The notes below the pieces were generated by a model, which was not told the origin of the DNA, did not search any database, and saw only the letters and a program-made list of their open reading frames with translations. This document shows, in pieces, positions 34,200 to 42,617 of a stretch of 64,000 nucleotides of DNA. Within the stretch, counting starts at the first letter, position 1. Every line of letters begins with the position of its first letter. The stretch covers positions 558,001 through 622,000 of the forward strand of contig NZ_JAGGLV010000001.1 of NCBI RefSeq assembly GCF_017874735.1, in the 5' to 3' direction. Position numbers and translations under genes: made by a program. The stretch is from Paenibacillus silagei. GTDB lineage: Bacteria > Bacillota > Bacilli > Paenibacillales > Paenibacillaceae.

Positions 34200-34327
34200 C
34201 CTCCACACCCTTAAAAGAGTGGGATTCTTAGCTAGTTAGCGAGCGCATACGTTTCCGCTTTGCCCTACTGCTAAGTTAAGGGCGAGTTCATTCGCCCATC
34301 CTAGATCAGAGCTTATAGCTATCTAGG
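34200..34327 (-). ncRNA. candidate TnpB omega/reRNA at the IS right end
   Basis: The 3' end of tnpB and the ~120 bases after it form successive hairpins: CCTAGAT/ATCTAGG (34300-34306 with 34321-34327, covering the tnpB stop), GGGCGA/TCGCCC (34280-34297) and the terminal GTGGG hairpin. In characterised TnpB systems this region is transcribed as the guide scaffold, with the guide taken from flanking DNA just beyond the end (here left of about 34200). No transcript evidence. Confidence 0.55.
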
Positions 34328-35411
34328 CTGGCAGACTGTTACCATCTGCCACAGGTTGACGCATGATGTTGATGGCACCGACCCGATCTCGATGTGCTGT
34401 GTAACCGCAGTCGCACTGATACGTTCGATCCTTTGCTTTGTTCCGCTCTCCACAAGAGGGACAGCTTTGCGAGGTGTATGCCGGATTCACTTCAACCACT
34501 TGGATTCCAACGAGTGCCGCCTTATACCCGATGAACATTTGCAACTGATAGAACGACCATTGATGCAGATTCTTAGCGTTTTTACGACTTGTTCTTGTCG
34601 TCTTACGGATATTCGTCAGCTTCTCTAGCTTGATGACAGACACCTTTTCTTGAATCGCCATATTCACGATCTGGCGGCTGATTTTGTGATTCTGATCTTT
34701 CATATAACGACTTTCCTTGTCGTTCTGTTTACGGATTGCGGATAGCTTTTTAAGCTTTCCTAATTTGCGGCGATAGCTACGGTACTTACGGCGAACAAAC
34801 TTGTTTTTACGTCCATTTCCGCAAAATTTGGTCTTGCCACTAGAGGTTACGACAACAGCAGGAACTTTCAAGCCTAAATCAATCCCCATCACTTCATGAC
34901 CATCGGCTTGCTCAGTGGGGCGTTCGATTGAAATTTGAACAAACCATTTCGCTGATTTTTGGACCACACGCAGAAGTCCAAGCTTCCCATTCGAAAGCAT
35001 GTCCCGCTCCCGATCCGAAAGAAGCGCAGGGACCACAAGACGTTGTACTTTTCCATCCAGGATCACGGGGAAAGAAATATAGTTGCCCCAAATCGTATAA
35101 TTTTGATTGTTCACGTAGTACACCCTCTTTTGGAGAAGAGGTCGCTTCTTCGTTTTCTTGAACCGCTGAAATAGGCTTTTGGCGTCTCGAATCACTTGAT
35201 TCTTTACGGCAGAGGGTAGATTGGCATGAACGGTTTTTGAAGTTAGTTTCGGAAACGTTCCAGACCTTTCAGCTTGCTCCGTTAATTCGTTCACGGTTCG
35301 GATGTATTCGTTGCCCATATCCAGCAATACAGACGGTTGGGTTGGAAAAATGCGGATTTGAATCGTTACGGTTTGCAGGGTCTCACCCCCTTGTTTTTTG
35401 TTCCTCAACAT
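34323..35411 (-). CDS. tnpB: TnpB-type RNA-guided endonuclease (IS605 OrfB)
   Basis: About 362 residues from ATG 35411 (MLRNKK). The RuvC-like triad is present: VMGIDLGLKVP (Asp), SVIKLEKLTN (Glu) and TAHRDRVGAINIM (Asp). A four-cysteine zinc finger (CPSCGERNK, CDC) precedes the last motif, and a basic helix-rich region (RRKYRSYRRKLGKLKKL) lies between. So the nuclease looks intact. The gene overlaps tnpA; AAGGGGGTGA within the overlap may serve internal initiation a few residues later. TnpB cuts the excised donor site, guided by its omegaRNA, favouring retention of the element. Confidence 0.88.
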   Translation of the reverse strand: MLRNKKQGGETLQTVTIQIRIFPTQPSVLLDMGNEYIRTVNELTEQAERSGTFPKLTSKTVHANLPSAVKNQVIRDAKSLFQRFKKTKKRPLLQKRVYYVNNQNYTIWGNYISFPVILDGKVQRLVVPALLSDRERDMLSNGKLGLLRVVQKSAKWFVQISIERPTEQADGHEVMGIDLGLKVPAVVVTSSGKTKFCGNGRKNKFVRRKYRSYRRKLGKLKKLSAIRKQNDKESRYMKDQNHKISRQIVNMAIQEKVSVIKLEKLTNIRKTTRTSRKNAKNLHQWSFYQLQMFIGYKAALVGIQVVEVNPAYTSQSCPSCGERNKAKDRTYQCDCGYTAHRDRVGAINIMRQPVADGNSLPA

Positions 35412-35781
35412 ATCGTTTGATCGTTTCGCTTGACACGTTCCCTGCGGTACTGACAAAGTAGGAACGAGTCCAGAGGGAAGGCAAGTGGTTCAAGTGCTTA
35501 AATTGTTCACGGAGGCGCCGGGAAGTGATTCTTTTCAGTTTCGCCATAAGTTCTGCGGGAGCATCGGTTGGCAGTGCGTTTAGAAAAATATGCACATGAT
35601 CAGGCATGACTTCCATTGCGAGTAGCTGCCAATCATGTTCGGTACATATCTCCATTACAATTTGCTTAAACTGAATCTCCACTTGATCGACTAATATTTT
35701 ACGTCTGTACCTAGGGCAAAAAACAAAATGATAGTTAATGAATGATACGGTTGTTTTGGTATTTCTGTAGGATTGTCTCAT
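35383..35781 (-). CDS. tnpA: IS200/IS605 Y1 transposase TnpA
   Basis: 132 residues, complete. HUH motif DHVHIFL (about residue 60), upstream INYHFVFCPRYRRK signature, and the catalytic tyrosine helix ETIKRYVEEQKTRG at the C-terminus. Excises and integrates single-stranded DNA using end hairpins. A second possible copy was not seen in the window. Confidence 0.93.
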   Translation of the reverse strand: MRQSYRNTKTTVSFINYHFVFCPRYRRKILVDQVEIQFKQIVMEICTEHDWQLLAMEVMPDHVHIFLNALPTDAPAELMAKLKRITSRRLREQFKHLNHLPSLWTRSYFVSTAGNVSSETIKRYVEEQKTRG

Positions 35782-35885
35782 ACCTAAATTGTAACAGTTA
35801 ATTATTTTAACTGCTACAAAAACATGAGCTCATTTAATACAATTTTTACAACATAAGGATGTCCTTTAAACAAAGACGATTCATC

Positions 35886-35905
35886 CCACCCCTAAAGGAG
35901 TGGGC
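35886..35905. repeat. IS left-end hairpin
   Basis: CCCACCCC (35886-35893) and GGAGTGGG (35898-35905) with loop TAAA. It corresponds to the right-end hairpin near 34203-34223 and is the probable TnpA recognition structure. Confidence 0.75.
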
Positions 35906-35938
35906 TTTCCCGACCAATTTCTGTAAGGAGGATCTACC

Positions 35939-36565
35939 TTGAATAAGAAATTCCTCATAGCCAGATGGCAGGACGACCAGCTCTCTGAAGTGAACCTCCG
36001 TCTAGCCGCTATTTCCGGTAAACATAATCTCCATCAAAAAGACCGCTCCTTTCCCATCTCCCCTTATGGACAGACGGAAACAGGGCTCAAGGATTACCGG
36101 GGAGTTACCCTGACCGAGAGCATACAGTACCTCACTCTACAGGATATTGATTTCTCTTATTCACGCTTCGAGGATTCTGCAAGCCCCAACACCTCATCGC
36201 TGACTCATTGTCGCCTGGACGGGGTAAGACTCGACAACAGATTCGTGACCCATACCTTTGGCCACTGTTCCTTCCGGGGAGCGAAGCTGAATGGTGCCAG
36301 AATGGGCAAGGCGTTCCATGATTGTGATTTTACAGGCTGCAACTTAAGCAAAGTGATCGCAAATGATGTGTCCTTCACCCGCTGCCGCTTTGATGGCGCC
36401 AACTTCCGTAGTGCCTTATTGTTGTATTGCCGGTTCGAGGAATGCAGCTTTGAGGGAGCGCTGTTTCAAAACGGCTCGATCGCCGGAAGCCGCTTTGCGG
36501 GAGAGGCCCGCTTGCTCCCTGAGTGGGGGAATACGGTAATGGATCATGTTAAATTTGAGGAGTGA
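35939..36565 (+). CDS. pentapeptide-repeat protein
   Basis: 208 residues, no signal. From about residue 68 the sequence follows A(D/N)LXX-type five-residue periodicity with F/C/L core positions: LQDIDFSYSRFEDSA, CSFRGAKLNGARMGK, CDFTGCNLSKVIANDVSFTR, CRFDGANFRSALLLYCRF. This predicts a right-handed quadrilateral beta-helix (as in Qnr/MfpA and some immunity or anti-restriction proteins). TTG 35939 has AAGGAGG upstream and is the chosen start. It lies just beyond the IS left end and opposes the immunity run, possibly once its divergent neighbour. Confidence 0.9.
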   Translation: MNKKFLIARWQDDQLSEVNLRLAAISGKHNLHQKDRSFPISPYGQTETGLKDYRGVTLTESIQYLTLQDIDFSYSRFEDSASPNTSSLTHCRLDGVRLDNRFVTHTFGHCSFRGAKLNGARMGKAFHDCDFTGCNLSKVIANDVSFTRCRFDGANFRSALLLYCRFEECSFEGALFQNGSIAGSRFAGEARLLPEWGNTVMDHVKFEE

Positions 36566-36652
36566 TGCAGCCTGCAATAGATCCGCATGTAACCATCCCG
36601 ATTAGCCATAATAATACAGATTCTCTCATCCCACCCAAAGGAGCAGTTGATC

Positions 36653-37315
36653 TTGAAAAAGCTATGGCTAATGGTGTTCACCCTCACGCTCGTATTCAAT
36701 CTGGCACAAGCCGGAGGAACGGTGCAGGCCCAAGCGGCAGGCGGCGGTAAAAAGGAGGCAGCCTGCTGGAGCACGCAGAAGGTGCAGCTGAGAAGCGAGA
36801 TGCAGCAGGTGTGGATCGACCACACCATATGGACGCACAACTATATTGTCAGCGCCCTCTACAATAACCCGGATCAGAAAGAAGTGTTGGCACGGCTGCT
36901 AAGGAACCAGGAGGACATCGGTAATGTCTTTAAGCCTTATTACGGGGAGGCGAACGGCAACAAGCTGGCCGGACTGCTCAAGGAGCATATTCAGATCGCC
37001 GGACAGATTGTCGCGGCTGCCCAGAAAGGCAATGCGGCAGATGTGCAGAAGCTGCAGGCGGATTGGCACAGGAACGCCGATGAGATTGCCCGCTTCCTGA
37101 GCGGACTGAATCCGAACTGGTCCTCCAAAGGAGTGCAGGACATGCTGTACGAGCATCTTCAGCTCGTCACGGACATCGTGCTTGATATCCTCAAAGGAGA
37201 CTACGCCGCTTCCATTGCTGCCACCGATAAAAACGAGGTCCACATGATTCATTTTGCCGACCTGCTTACGGAAGGCATTGTGAAGCAGTTCCCGGAGAAA
37301 TTTCAGCGAAAATAG
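36653..37315 (+). CDS. secreted helical-bundle protein, unknown
   Basis: 220 residues. A signal peptide (MKKLWLMVFTLTLVFNLAQA) precedes a mostly helical domain (VQLRSEMQQVWIDHTIWTHN, LKEHIQIAGQIVAAAQKG, YEHLQLVTDIVLDILKGDY) in two similar halves. This fits a four-helix bundle whose conserved H/W/E residues (WIDHTIWTHN, KEHIQIAG, YEHLQLV, HMIHFAD) could bind a metal. TTG 36653 is preferred over TTG 36647 because AAGGAG is then nine rather than three bases away. No named family recognised. A hairpin and repeat array B follow. Confidence 0.72.
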   Translation: MKKLWLMVFTLTLVFNLAQAGGTVQAQAAGGGKKEAACWSTQKVQLRSEMQQVWIDHTIWTHNYIVSALYNNPDQKEVLARLLRNQEDIGNVFKPYYGEANGNKLAGLLKEHIQIAGQIVAAAQKGNAADVQKLQADWHRNADEIARFLSGLNPNWSSKGVQDMLYEHLQLVTDIVLDILKGDYAASIAATDKNEVHMIHFADLLTEGIVKQFPEKFQRK

Positions 37316-37355
37316 ACTGACTGTCCTGTAAATGGACGAACATAGCGGACACAAA

Positions 37356-37397
37356 AAAGGCTTTTCATCTTCCCGTAAGGGATCGTGAAAAGCCTTT
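37356..37397. terminator. hairpin with AGGCTTTTC/GAAAAGCCT arms, left of array B
   Basis: AAAGGCTTTTC (37356-37366) pairs with GAAAAGCCTTT (37387-37397), with inner CCC/GGG pairing; the minus-strand side ends in six T. Its arms match those of the hairpin at 37650-37697. Confidence 0.8.
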
Positions 37398-37419
37398 AGG
37401 CGCCGCTCCCCGGTACCAT

Positions 37420-37594
37420 TGTGGTCGGTTTTTCGATTACATTTCGCCTGCGAGCCGTCCCCGGTCCCATTGTGATCGGTTTTTCGATTACATTTGGCCT
37501 TCGCGCCAATCCCGGTCCCATTGTAGTCGGTTTTTCGATTACATTTGGCCTTTGCGCCAATCCCGGTCCCATTGTAGTCGGTTTTTCGATTACA
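37420..37594. repeat. 51-bp tandem repeat array B (4 units)
   Basis: Cores start at 37420, 37471, 37522 and 37573, exactly 51 bases apart. They read TGTGGTCG, TGTGATCG, TGTAGTCG, TGTAGTCG, each followed by GTTTTT and CGATTACA; so the right arm is constant here and the left arm varies. Spacers are of the type TTTGGCCTTCGCGCCAATCC plus CGGTCCCAT. The array lies between two look-alike hairpins at convergent gene ends. Confidence 0.92.
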
Positions 37595-37649
37595 TTTGGC
37601 CTTCGCGCACCCACGCCCTGCTCAATTACAAGCATAATTCCTAACAACA

Positions 37650-37697
37650 AACAGGCTTTTCTGCTCCCATTGGAAGAGGGATTGCGAAAAGCCTGTT
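37650..37697. terminator. hairpin terminator of the GntR/ABC operon
   Basis: AACAGGCTTTTC (37650-37661) pairs with GAAAAGCCTGTT (37686-37697); the minus-strand side continues GTTTGTTG. It serves the operon ending at 37707. Confidence 0.82.
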
Positions 37698-37706
37698 TCG
37701 GTGTAC

Positions 37707-38072
37707 TTAGTAGATCTTCCCCAGCAGTGCGATCACTTCATCAAGCGTAAGGCCAAAAGACTTGTAATACTGAATGTCGCCCTCCATCTGCTTCAAGACC
37801 ATCTCGTTACGAATCCGCAGCATCTCATCCGGTGAGAATTCGGCGACAAAACAGCCTTTGCCGGTTACCGTGTGGATCAAGCCGTTCCGCTCCAGTTCCT
37901 CCCAGGCCTTCTTCACCGTGATGACACTGACATGCAGCTCCAGGGCAGCCTGCCGGATGGGGGGTAAGCAATAGCCGCTTTCCAGCTCGCCACCAAGAAT
38001 CTGTGCGCTGATCTGTTCATGCAGCTGCTGGTAGATCGGCTTGTCGGAGGTGCTGGAGATCGTTACGTTCAT
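37707..38072 (-). CDS. GntR-family regulator, YtrA subfamily
   Basis: 121 residues: an N-terminal winged helix (PIYQQLHEQISAQILGGELE, IRQAALELHVSVITVKKAWE, RNGLIHTVTGKGCFVAEF) with only a short helical tail, the hallmark of YtrA-type regulators. They repress linked ABC transporter operons and respond to cell-wall antibiotics. It overlaps the permease gene by four bases and is the last gene of the operon, whose promoter carries a perfect dyad (39591-39615). Confidence 0.92.
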   Translation of the reverse strand: MNVTISSTSDKPIYQQLHEQISAQILGGELESGYCLPPIRQAALELHVSVITVKKAWEELERNGLIHTVTGKGCFVAEFSPDEMLRIRNEMVLKQMEGDIQYYKSFGLTLDEVIALLGKIY

Positions 38073-38725
38073 AAGATCTCCACTTTCAGGAATCTTCGTA
38101 CCGCAATCCGGTAGGCCATCAGGGTGAAGGCTGCGAAAATGAGGATGCCCCCGATCAGAATCGAGAACTGAAGTGCCGCATTGCCGGTCCCGGAGCCGTA
38201 GAAAATGCCGTGCATCCAGCTATTCTGAATTCCGGCCCATTGGACCAGGCCCGCGAACAGGATCGCCGCAGCCGTCGATGCAGTCGTAGCCGCGCCATAC
38301 TTATATGCCGTCTTGTAGTACATAGTGATAAATATAAGGTTGAACACCGCCAGCATAATGAAGCACAAGCCCCAGAAGCCCATATAAGGCGGAAAGAAAA
38401 TGTAAGTCATCTGCGGATACAGGCGGAACGTAAAGATACTGAAGATCATGGCAATGAGCAGATGCATAAGCTCAAGAATAACAATCACAGCTATTCTGGA
38501 CTTCACGATGTCCGGTTTGGTCACAGGCATCATCGTGCTGAATATGAGATCATTCTGACTCTTAAATCCGCCGAACATGTTCGGTACGGTGATGAAGCAG
38601 AAATACAGCGGAACCAGGAAGTAGACCCACCCCGGAATGAGCATCAGACCGCCTAAAATTAAAGGTAATATGAAGAACCAGGGGTTAACGCCTAGCTTCA
38701 AATCCTTCAGCACCAAATTATACAT
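38069..38725 (-). CDS. ABC-2-type membrane permease
   Basis: About 218 residues with six or so hydrophobic segments (WFFILPLILGGLMLIPGWVY, FLVPLYFCFITVPNMF, MTYIFFPPYMGFWGLCFIML, FSILIGGILIFAAFTLMAYR). ATG 38725 with AAGGAGGG five to six bases upstream overlaps the ATPase stop by eight bases (ATGTATAA). Forms an exporter or antibiotic-sensing module with the ATPase 38718-39572. Confidence 0.85.
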   Translation of the reverse strand: MYNLVLKDLKLGVNPWFFILPLILGGLMLIPGWVYFLVPLYFCFITVPNMFGGFKSQNDLIFSTMMPVTKPDIVKSRIAVIVILELMHLLIAMIFSIFTFRLYPQMTYIFFPPYMGFWGLCFIMLAVFNLIFITMYYKTAYKYGAATTASTAAAILFAGLVQWAGIQNSWMHGIFYGSGTGNAALQFSILIGGILIFAAFTLMAYRIAVRRFLKVEIL

Positions 38726-39572
38726 ATACACCCTCCTTTTTCGCAAAGTAGATCATGATGTCGTCGAGAGTCGGGATGGCCGTGTTAAGCGACCAAGCGG
38801 GATCGATATCTCGGGCATGAATCAATCCGGTGAAGCCGAAGGAGTTGATTTTGCAGGAGATCAGCTTCCCCTTCACTTCGTTAAGCTGCGACTCGCTGCC
38901 GCTAAGTAACCGGTACGACTCCTTGAACTCGTTCTTCTCGCTACTTGCCACAATCTGCCCTTGCTCAATGAAGGTGATATAATCCGCACAGCGCTCGAGG
39001 TCAGAGGTAATATGCGTGGAGAACAGAATGCTGATCTCGCCGCCCATGATAAGCTCCTGGAAAATATCCAGCAGATCGTCTCTGGAGACCGGATCGAGTC
39101 CGCTGGTCGGCTCATCCAGAATCAGCAGCCTGGCGCCATGCGATAAGGCTAGAGTCAGGCTGTACTTCACCTTCATCCCGGTGGACAGCTCCGCTATTTT
39201 TTTATTCTCATCCAGCTTGAACCGGTTCAGATAGCTGTAATACGTCTCGTCACTCCAGTTCTTATAGAACTTCTTCGTAATACCCGTCAGCGTCTTAAGC
39301 CTGCTGCGTGTATAGAAATCGATATCGCCGAAGGCGCAGCCGATGTCCTGCTTCAATTCTGTTTCATGTTCAGCGATGTTCTTGCCCAGAATGCTGATCT
39401 CGCCGCTGTCGGCCTGAACCATATTCAGGATCGATTTGATCGTGGTGGTCTTGCCCGCACCGTTGACCCCGATGAAGCCCATGATATAACCCTGCTCCAA
39501 TTGAAAAGAGACGTCTTTGATCTGAAAATTAGGATATTTTTTATTTAAATTCCGGATATCTAAAGCCAGCAT
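38718..39572 (-). CDS. ABC transporter ATP-binding protein
   Basis: 284 residues. Walker A GVNGAGKTTTIKSIL, Q loop, signature ELSTGMKVKYSLTLALSHGA (a variant, STGMK in place of SGGQ), Walker B LLILDEPTSGLDPVSRD and switch His FSTHITSDLERC. This is the YtrB/EcsA-like class. ATG 39572 follows GAGGGGG; the longer frame to 39614 would include the operator and is rejected. Confidence 0.92.
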   Translation of the reverse strand: MLALDIRNLNKKYPNFQIKDVSFQLEQGYIMGFIGVNGAGKTTTIKSILNMVQADSGEISILGKNIAEHETELKQDIGCAFGDIDFYTRSRLKTLTGITKKFYKNWSDETYYSYLNRFKLDENKKIAELSTGMKVKYSLTLALSHGARLLILDEPTSGLDPVSRDDLLDIFQELIMGGEISILFSTHITSDLERCADYITFIEQGQIVASSEKNEFKESYRLLSGSESQLNEVKGKLISCKINSFGFTGLIHARDIDPAWSLNTAIPTLDDIMIYFAKKEGVYV

Positions 39573-39590
39573 AACTAACCCCCTCAACAA

Positions 39591-39642
39591 ATTGTGTATT
39601 CCGTGTATACACAATGTATCATGGGGGTTATGAAAAAGTCAA
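39591..39642 (-). promoter_or_regulatory. promoter and GntR operator of the YtrA-type operon
   Basis: ATTGTGTAT (39591-39599) and ATACACAAT (39607-39615) form a perfect 9-bp dyad. On the minus strand TTGACT (39642-39637) lies about 18 bases before TACATT (39618-39613), so the dyad covers the -10 end and start point. Likely bound by the GntR protein. Confidence 0.75.
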
Positions 39643-39644
39643 TC

Positions 39645-40901
39645 CTATGCGGCTGTAGAGGGTGAGGACTCCTTCGGCTTGCGCCGGAAGAACGGCTTAC
39701 CTTTGGACCAGTTAATGAACGGCTGTTCTATGGCGTAATACGAAATAGTGGCCGCTGCGTAAGAGATGACCACAACAGACATACTGATACCCAGCCAGCG
39801 CCACACATCCCTGACCCCGGAGTAATGGAAATCCTGAATGCCGTACTTCTCGATTAAGGTAATGAACAGATAGTGCCATATGTAGAGGCCGAAGGACACT
39901 TTGGCCGTATACCGGAACAAGCGGTTATCCAGCACACGCCCGGCGAACCGGCTGAACGGTGCCGAGAACAGCACGATTCCGAACAATATGGCATAGACCG
40001 GGAATAGATACGGCTGCTGCTGGAGACTGAAGTCGAATTCGCCCGCGTGGCGCATCCGCCAGATCAGGAGACCGGCAAGACCCAGAGCAAGTACTGCGGC
40101 GGCATCGAACACGCCGAGCCTGCTGAGCCGTTCCACTCTGGAGCGGCGCTGCAGCAAGGCATTCGTGATCCCCGCCGCCAGAATCCCGATGGTGAAGTGG
40201 CCGAAGAAGCCGACCGGATTGTATCTCGGCATCCAGAATTTCGCGCCGCCGACCTGGCCATAGTCCCAGCCCCGGCCCTGCTCGCTTGGAGTAAACCAAT
40301 GATGAATGAGGGCATTGGCGGCAAGCACCAACCCAAATACGGCGACCCAGAACAGGATCGCCTTACTGAAGGAATGCCGCTTGCCGAGCAGGAATAACAC
40401 CGCCATGAAGAGTGGCATCAGCAGGTAGCAGAATACCTCGAAGCTGATCGACCAGAGCGGCCCGTTCAAGTCGGAGGGGAAGAACGTGGTGTAGTGGAAG
40501 CCCGATGTGAAGGTGAAGGCTGTGACAATACGCCGCCCTAAGTACTCCATCGGAATATCCAGCCTCCAGGTCAGGAACAGACACACCAGCAGGGACACAT
40601 AGAAGCCGGGCATGATTCTCGCGGCACGGCGCAGCGTGTACGTCCGCAGGCTTGGATATGGATCGTTATTCAGATACGCACTCCAGAAGGGGAACGACAG
40701 CAGGAAGCCGCTTAGCAGAAAAAACAAGCTGACCCCGCTGTTCCCCAGAAGCAGCACGGATTGCAGCTCCTGGAGCCAGGGTTTTTGTGCGGGCATGATC
40801 AGCTTTTGCGACAAGTGATGCAGGATGACTGACAGGCAGGCGATCGCACGAACGCCATCCGCTCCAGATAACCGGGTATTGCTCAGACGAAGGTTTGACA
40901 T
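39645..40901 (-). CDS. membrane acyltransferase, OafA/YrhL type (acyltransferase 3)
   Basis: 418 residues with about ten membrane helices. It begins GADGVRAIACLSVILHHLSQ, the R-A-x-A-[CV] ... H-H motif of acyltransferase-3 proteins with the catalytic-type His; RRAARIMPGFYVSLLVCLFL follows. These enzymes O-acetylate surface polysaccharides, peptidoglycan or secondary metabolites. GAGGAAG precedes ATG 40901. Monocistronic by spacing; no GDSL partner domain. Confidence 0.9.
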   Translation of the reverse strand: MSNLRLSNTRLSGADGVRAIACLSVILHHLSQKLIMPAQKPWLQELQSVLLLGNSGVSLFFLLSGFLLSFPFWSAYLNNDPYPSLRTYTLRRAARIMPGFYVSLLVCLFLTWRLDIPMEYLGRRIVTAFTFTSGFHYTTFFPSDLNGPLWSISFEVFCYLLMPLFMAVLFLLGKRHSFSKAILFWVAVFGLVLAANALIHHWFTPSEQGRGWDYGQVGGAKFWMPRYNPVGFFGHFTIGILAAGITNALLQRRSRVERLSRLGVFDAAAVLALGLAGLLIWRMRHAGEFDFSLQQQPYLFPVYAILFGIVLFSAPFSRFAGRVLDNRLFRYTAKVSFGLYIWHYLFITLIEKYGIQDFHYSGVRDVWRWLGISMSVVVISYAAATISYYAIEQPFINWSKGKPFFRRKPKESSPSTAA

Positions 40902-41081
40902 CAGCTCAACTTCCTCTTTTCATGAGTGATTCCTGAACGGATGGCCGCCAGCAACACAACCACCATAGCCATAAATTCACTACTCTATTCGCTTAGGCGA
41001 TATACACCGGTATCAGGTACTCCTATCTTTCAATGCATGATGGATAAATCCTTCCACTCTTCCGCATTCTTCCAAAATATT

Positions 41082-41552
41082 TCAGAGCTTGCCCCGGCTG
41101 GCCAGCACATTATCAAGGAATTGCACGGCATCACTGTTGAACTTCCACCCAATGCCGAACTTATCCACGATCATCCCGAAGCATGAAGACCATGGTGTGC
41201 TGGAGAGCGGCATGATAACTGTTCCTCCCTGGGACAGCTGATTATAGTACTCTTCGAGCTTCTGCTTGTCCTCAATGACGAGACTGATCATGAGGTTGTT
41301 CCCCTTCACCAGTTCGCCTGTAACCTGCTGCATAGAGGGTAACAGGTCGGACATCATAATTGTCCCGCCCTCGAATGCTAGAGAAGACTCCATAATCATC
41401 GCTAACTCATTGGCCGGCAGGGGATAGTTCGGGTCCTGCGGAATATCTCCGAATGTAACCTTCTTCACTGTAGTGGCCTGCAAAGCCTCCGCATAGAATT
41501 CAATCGCTTCTCCGGCAACACCATCGAAATTAATATAGGCAATAGCTGACAT
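41082..41552 (-). CDS. VOC-superfamily protein (PhnB-like)
   Basis: 156 residues. FDGVAGEAIEFYAEALQA, the mid-protein MIMESSLAFEGGTIMMSD and TPWSSCFGMIVDKFGIGWKF are characteristic of PhnB/3-demethylubiquinone-like VOC proteins; it is a diverged paralogue of 27591-28010. AGGAGGAGG lies upstream of ATG 41552, so 14 residues of the longer frame are dropped. Divergent from the WYL regulator gene 41652-42563 with 99 bases between the starts, so probably controlled by it. Confidence 0.88.
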   Translation of the reverse strand: MSAIAYINFDGVAGEAIEFYAEALQATTVKKVTFGDIPQDPNYPLPANELAMIMESSLAFEGGTIMMSDLLPSMQQVTGELVKGNNLMISLVIEDKQKLEEYYNQLSQGGTVIMPLSSTPWSSCFGMIVDKFGIGWKFNSDAVQFLDNVLASRGKL

Positions 41553-41651
41553 AAAGCATAACCTCCTCCTTAAGATAAATGTAGTATAATACACGATAGG
41601 TGACGGCTGTATGTCACCGTTTCACACTTCACTTAAGAAAGAGGGAACCGG

Positions 41652-42563
41652 ATGGACAAGGTGGAGCGGCTGATTACCATCATCATGATTCTGCTCAAAA
41701 AAGATATTGTGCCCAGCTCAGAGTTCGCACAATTATTCGGCGTGTCCAAACGGACGATTCTCCGCGATATGGAAGCGCTCAGCCTGGCGCACATTCCTAT
41801 ATACGCCACACCCGGCGTGCAGGGCGGCTACGGCATTATGGAAGAATACAAGATGGACAAGCGGCTGCTGAGCAGCTCCGATCTGGAGAATATACTGGCT
41901 GCGCTCGGCGGGCTGGAGCAAATTCTGATCAGCGAAGACGTTGCCATGACGCTACGAAAAATAGAAGCGATGGTTAGCCCGCTCGCTTCTAAGGGATCGG
42001 TTCAGCTGTCCTTCTATGGCTGGGAGGGACGCGCGGAGCTTGCCGGAGCCATGAAGCTCTGTCAGGAGGCCATCGCCGGGAGCTGGCTGCTCTCTTTTGA
42101 CTATACCGATAGAACAGGTACTCCCACAACACGGACAGTGGAGCCGTATCAGCTTCATTTCAGTGAATCGAGCTGGTATCTGAAGGGCTTCTGCCTGGAG
42201 CGGATGGGCGCGCGGATGTTCAAGCTCTCCCGGATGGAGCAGCTGGAGCGGATGAAACAGACCTTCAGCCCCAGAGCGGATATGCTGAATCAGGCACGGG
42301 AGGCTGAAGTTCCGCCGCAGTTAACCGAAGTGAAGGCGCTGATCTCGCCGGGGATTAAGGATCAATTCATTGAACGTTATGGCCGCAAGAGCATCGAAGC
42401 CTATAACGCGGAACAACTGCTGGCTACGTTCTATATTCCGCAGCACCCGATCGGATATCAATTCCTGGTAGGCTTCGGCACCCATCTGGAGATTATGGAG
42501 CCGAAGGACTACCGTGAAGAATTCCGTAAGTACCTGCTTGAAATGATGAGCCGGTATACGTAA
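41652..42563 (+). CDS. YafY-type HTH/WYL-domain transcriptional regulator
   Basis: 303 residues: N-terminal HTH_11 (MDKVERLITIIMILLKKDIV, LFGVSKRTILRDMEALSLAH), a WYL domain in the middle (LLSFDYTDRTGTPTTRTVEP, WYLKGFCLERMGARMFKLSR) and a WCX-like C-terminal extension. WYL regulators sense small ligands, often nucleotides. AAGAAAGAGGG precedes ATG. Divergently placed to a PhnB-like gene, the usual arrangement for this class. Confidence 0.92.
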   Translation: MDKVERLITIIMILLKKDIVPSSEFAQLFGVSKRTILRDMEALSLAHIPIYATPGVQGGYGIMEEYKMDKRLLSSSDLENILAALGGLEQILISEDVAMTLRKIEAMVSPLASKGSVQLSFYGWEGRAELAGAMKLCQEAIAGSWLLSFDYTDRTGTPTTRTVEPYQLHFSESSWYLKGFCLERMGARMFKLSRMEQLERMKQTFSPRADMLNQAREAEVPPQLTEVKALISPGIKDQFIERYGRKSIEAYNAEQLLATFYIPQHPIGYQFLVGFGTHLEIMEPKDYREEFRKYLLEMMSRYT

Positions 42564-42617
42564 AAGTCGCTATGCAGAGGAGCCGGCTGTCATGAGGCTG
42601 GATTTCCCACGCACTGT

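Larger units (their letters stand above)
34200..35910 (-). mobile_element. IS200/IS605-family insertion sequence (tnpA + tnpB)
   Basis: A Y1 HUH transposase gene is followed by an overlapping TnpB gene, as in IS605-type elements. Subterminal hairpins mark both ends: on the minus strand CCCACTCC-TTTA-GGGGTGGG at the left end (35905-35886) and CCCACTCTTTTAAGGGTGTGG-like (split here as CCCACTCTTTT/AAGGGTGTGG, 34223-34203) at the right end. There are no terminal inverted repeats or obvious target duplication, as expected for peel-and-paste transposition. Exact boundaries are estimated to within ~20 bases. Confidence 0.85.
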
